Of a stretch of 5,873 nt of DNA, positions 5,533 through 5,873 are shown in pieces (position 1 is the first letter of the stretch; each line of letters opens with the position of its first letter). This DNA is from Propionibacteriaceae bacterium (GTDB lineage Bacteria; Actinomycetota; Actinomycetes; Propionibacteriales; Propionibacteriaceae). Position numbers and translations under genes: made by a program. The notes beneath the pieces are model-generated. The model had not been told where the DNA came from. It saw only the letters and a program-made list of their open reading frames with translations, and made no database searches. Location of the stretch: NCBI GenBank assembly GCA_031268065.1, contig JAIRXX010000254.1, positions 1-5,873 on the forward strand, written 5' to 3'.

Positions 5533-5873
5533 CTACCACTCGTCCGCTGAATTCCCGGATTGGACGCCAGCGTCTTGTTCGTCACCGAGCCGGATGATGC
5601 CGTGCTGGTGGGCGTAGCGCACAGCGTTGGCCCGATGGTGCAGTCCCAGTTTCATGAAGATCCTTGAGACGTGGGTCTTGACGGTTTCATCGCCGATGTA
5701 GAGAGATCGGCCGATCTCCCTATTGGTGAAGCCCTTGGCCACTAGCAGGAACACCTCGTGCTCACGCGCGGTAAGCCGTTCCAGTTCGCGCGGCAACTTC
5801 TGGGACGGCTGCCCGATTGGGGCAATCGCGTCGGCGATGCGCGGCGTGAGCCGCCGAACGACAGCCGGGTCTA
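5533..5873 (-). CDS. NarL/FixJ-type response regulator, carboxy-terminal part with LuxR HTH
   Basis: The - strand frame ends at TAG (5535-5533) and stays open to the right window edge, so the gene continues outside and its amino-terminal receiver domain is not seen. The visible part starts with a linker (DPAVVRRLTPRIADAIAP) of the type that joins receiver and DNA-binding domains in actinobacterial NarL regulators. Then comes a complete LuxR helix-turn-helix: LTAREHEVFLLVAKGFTN, REIGRSLYIGDETVKTHVSR and IFMKLGLHHRANAVRYAHQH. The DETVKTHVSRIFMKLGL recognition segment is canonical. The TTG at 5796 is inside this linker and is not the real start. It would control transcription, normally with a histidine kinase partner. 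It is convergent with the dehydrogenase gene across a 12-base gap, so it is not in the operon; whether it regulates the operon is unknown. Confidence 0.9.
   Translation of the reverse strand, partial: DPAVVRRLTPRIADAIAPIGQPSQKLPRELERLTAREHEVFLLVAKGFTNREIGRSLYIGDETVKTHVSRIFMKLGLHHRANAVRYAHQHGIIRLGDEQDAGVQSGNSADEW

Noticed and set aside
1..5873. CRISPR arrays, tRNA or rRNA genes, insertion sequences, attachment sites
   Set aside because: No regularly spaced short repeats, tRNA-like cloverleaf, transposase-like frame or terminal inverted repeats were seen; almost all bases are explained by protein-coding genes.

Overview
The window is G+C-rich and densely coded, and it looks like a chromosomal segment from a high-G+C Gram-positive bacterium, most likely an actinomycete. 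The evidence is the codon usage by eye, the MalG-type sugar-ABC permease with its conserved carboxy-terminal end, and a NarL-type LuxR regulator of the kind common in Actinomycetota. The assignment is moderate: no rRNA, tRNA or other strong taxonomic marker is present.

Layout: positions 1-5520 are one unidirectional gene train on the + strand and read as the distal part of a carbohydrate-uptake and catabolism operon. In order it holds (i) the 3' end of a MalG-like ABC sugar permease (1-447); (ii) a vicinal-oxygen-chelate (VOC, glyoxalase/dioxygenase fold) protein with three motif-bearing modules (516-1307); (iii, iv) two adjacent, about 74% identical cytoplasmic GH5-like (clan GH-A) glycoside hydrolases, a clear tandem duplication (1337-2317 and 2326-3303); (v) a small MIF/4-OT superfamily tautomerase (3317-3682); (vi) a hydroxypyruvate-isomerase-like TIM-barrel sugar isomerase (3686-4462); (vii) a zinc-dependent sorbitol/xylitol-dehydrogenase-like MDR enzyme (4480-5520). 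Gaps inside the train run from 3 to 68 bases, and most genes have a well-placed Shine-Dalgarno sequence. No promoter was found; the operon promoter probably lies left of the window. On the right, convergent and only 12 bases away, is the 3' end of a NarL/FixJ-type response regulator on the - strand (5533-5873).

How the genes may work together (inference): the ABC transporter imports a glycoside or oligosaccharide. The two hydrolases lack any visible signal peptide and would cleave it inside the cell. The polyol/sugar dehydrogenase and the Hyi-like isomerase would handle the released sugar or its keto-acid derivative. The tautomerase and VOC protein are unusual companions; both families often work on enol/enolate or keto intermediates, so the cluster may encode an unconventional keto-sugar route rather than simple hydrolysis and phosphorylation. 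No kinase or aldolase is visible here. The substrate cannot be read from the sequence.

The points most worth attention are the duplicated hydrolase pair, the tautomerase that keeps Pro1 and Asp37 but appears to have His at both arginine positions of malonate semialdehyde decarboxylase, and the three-module VOC protein.
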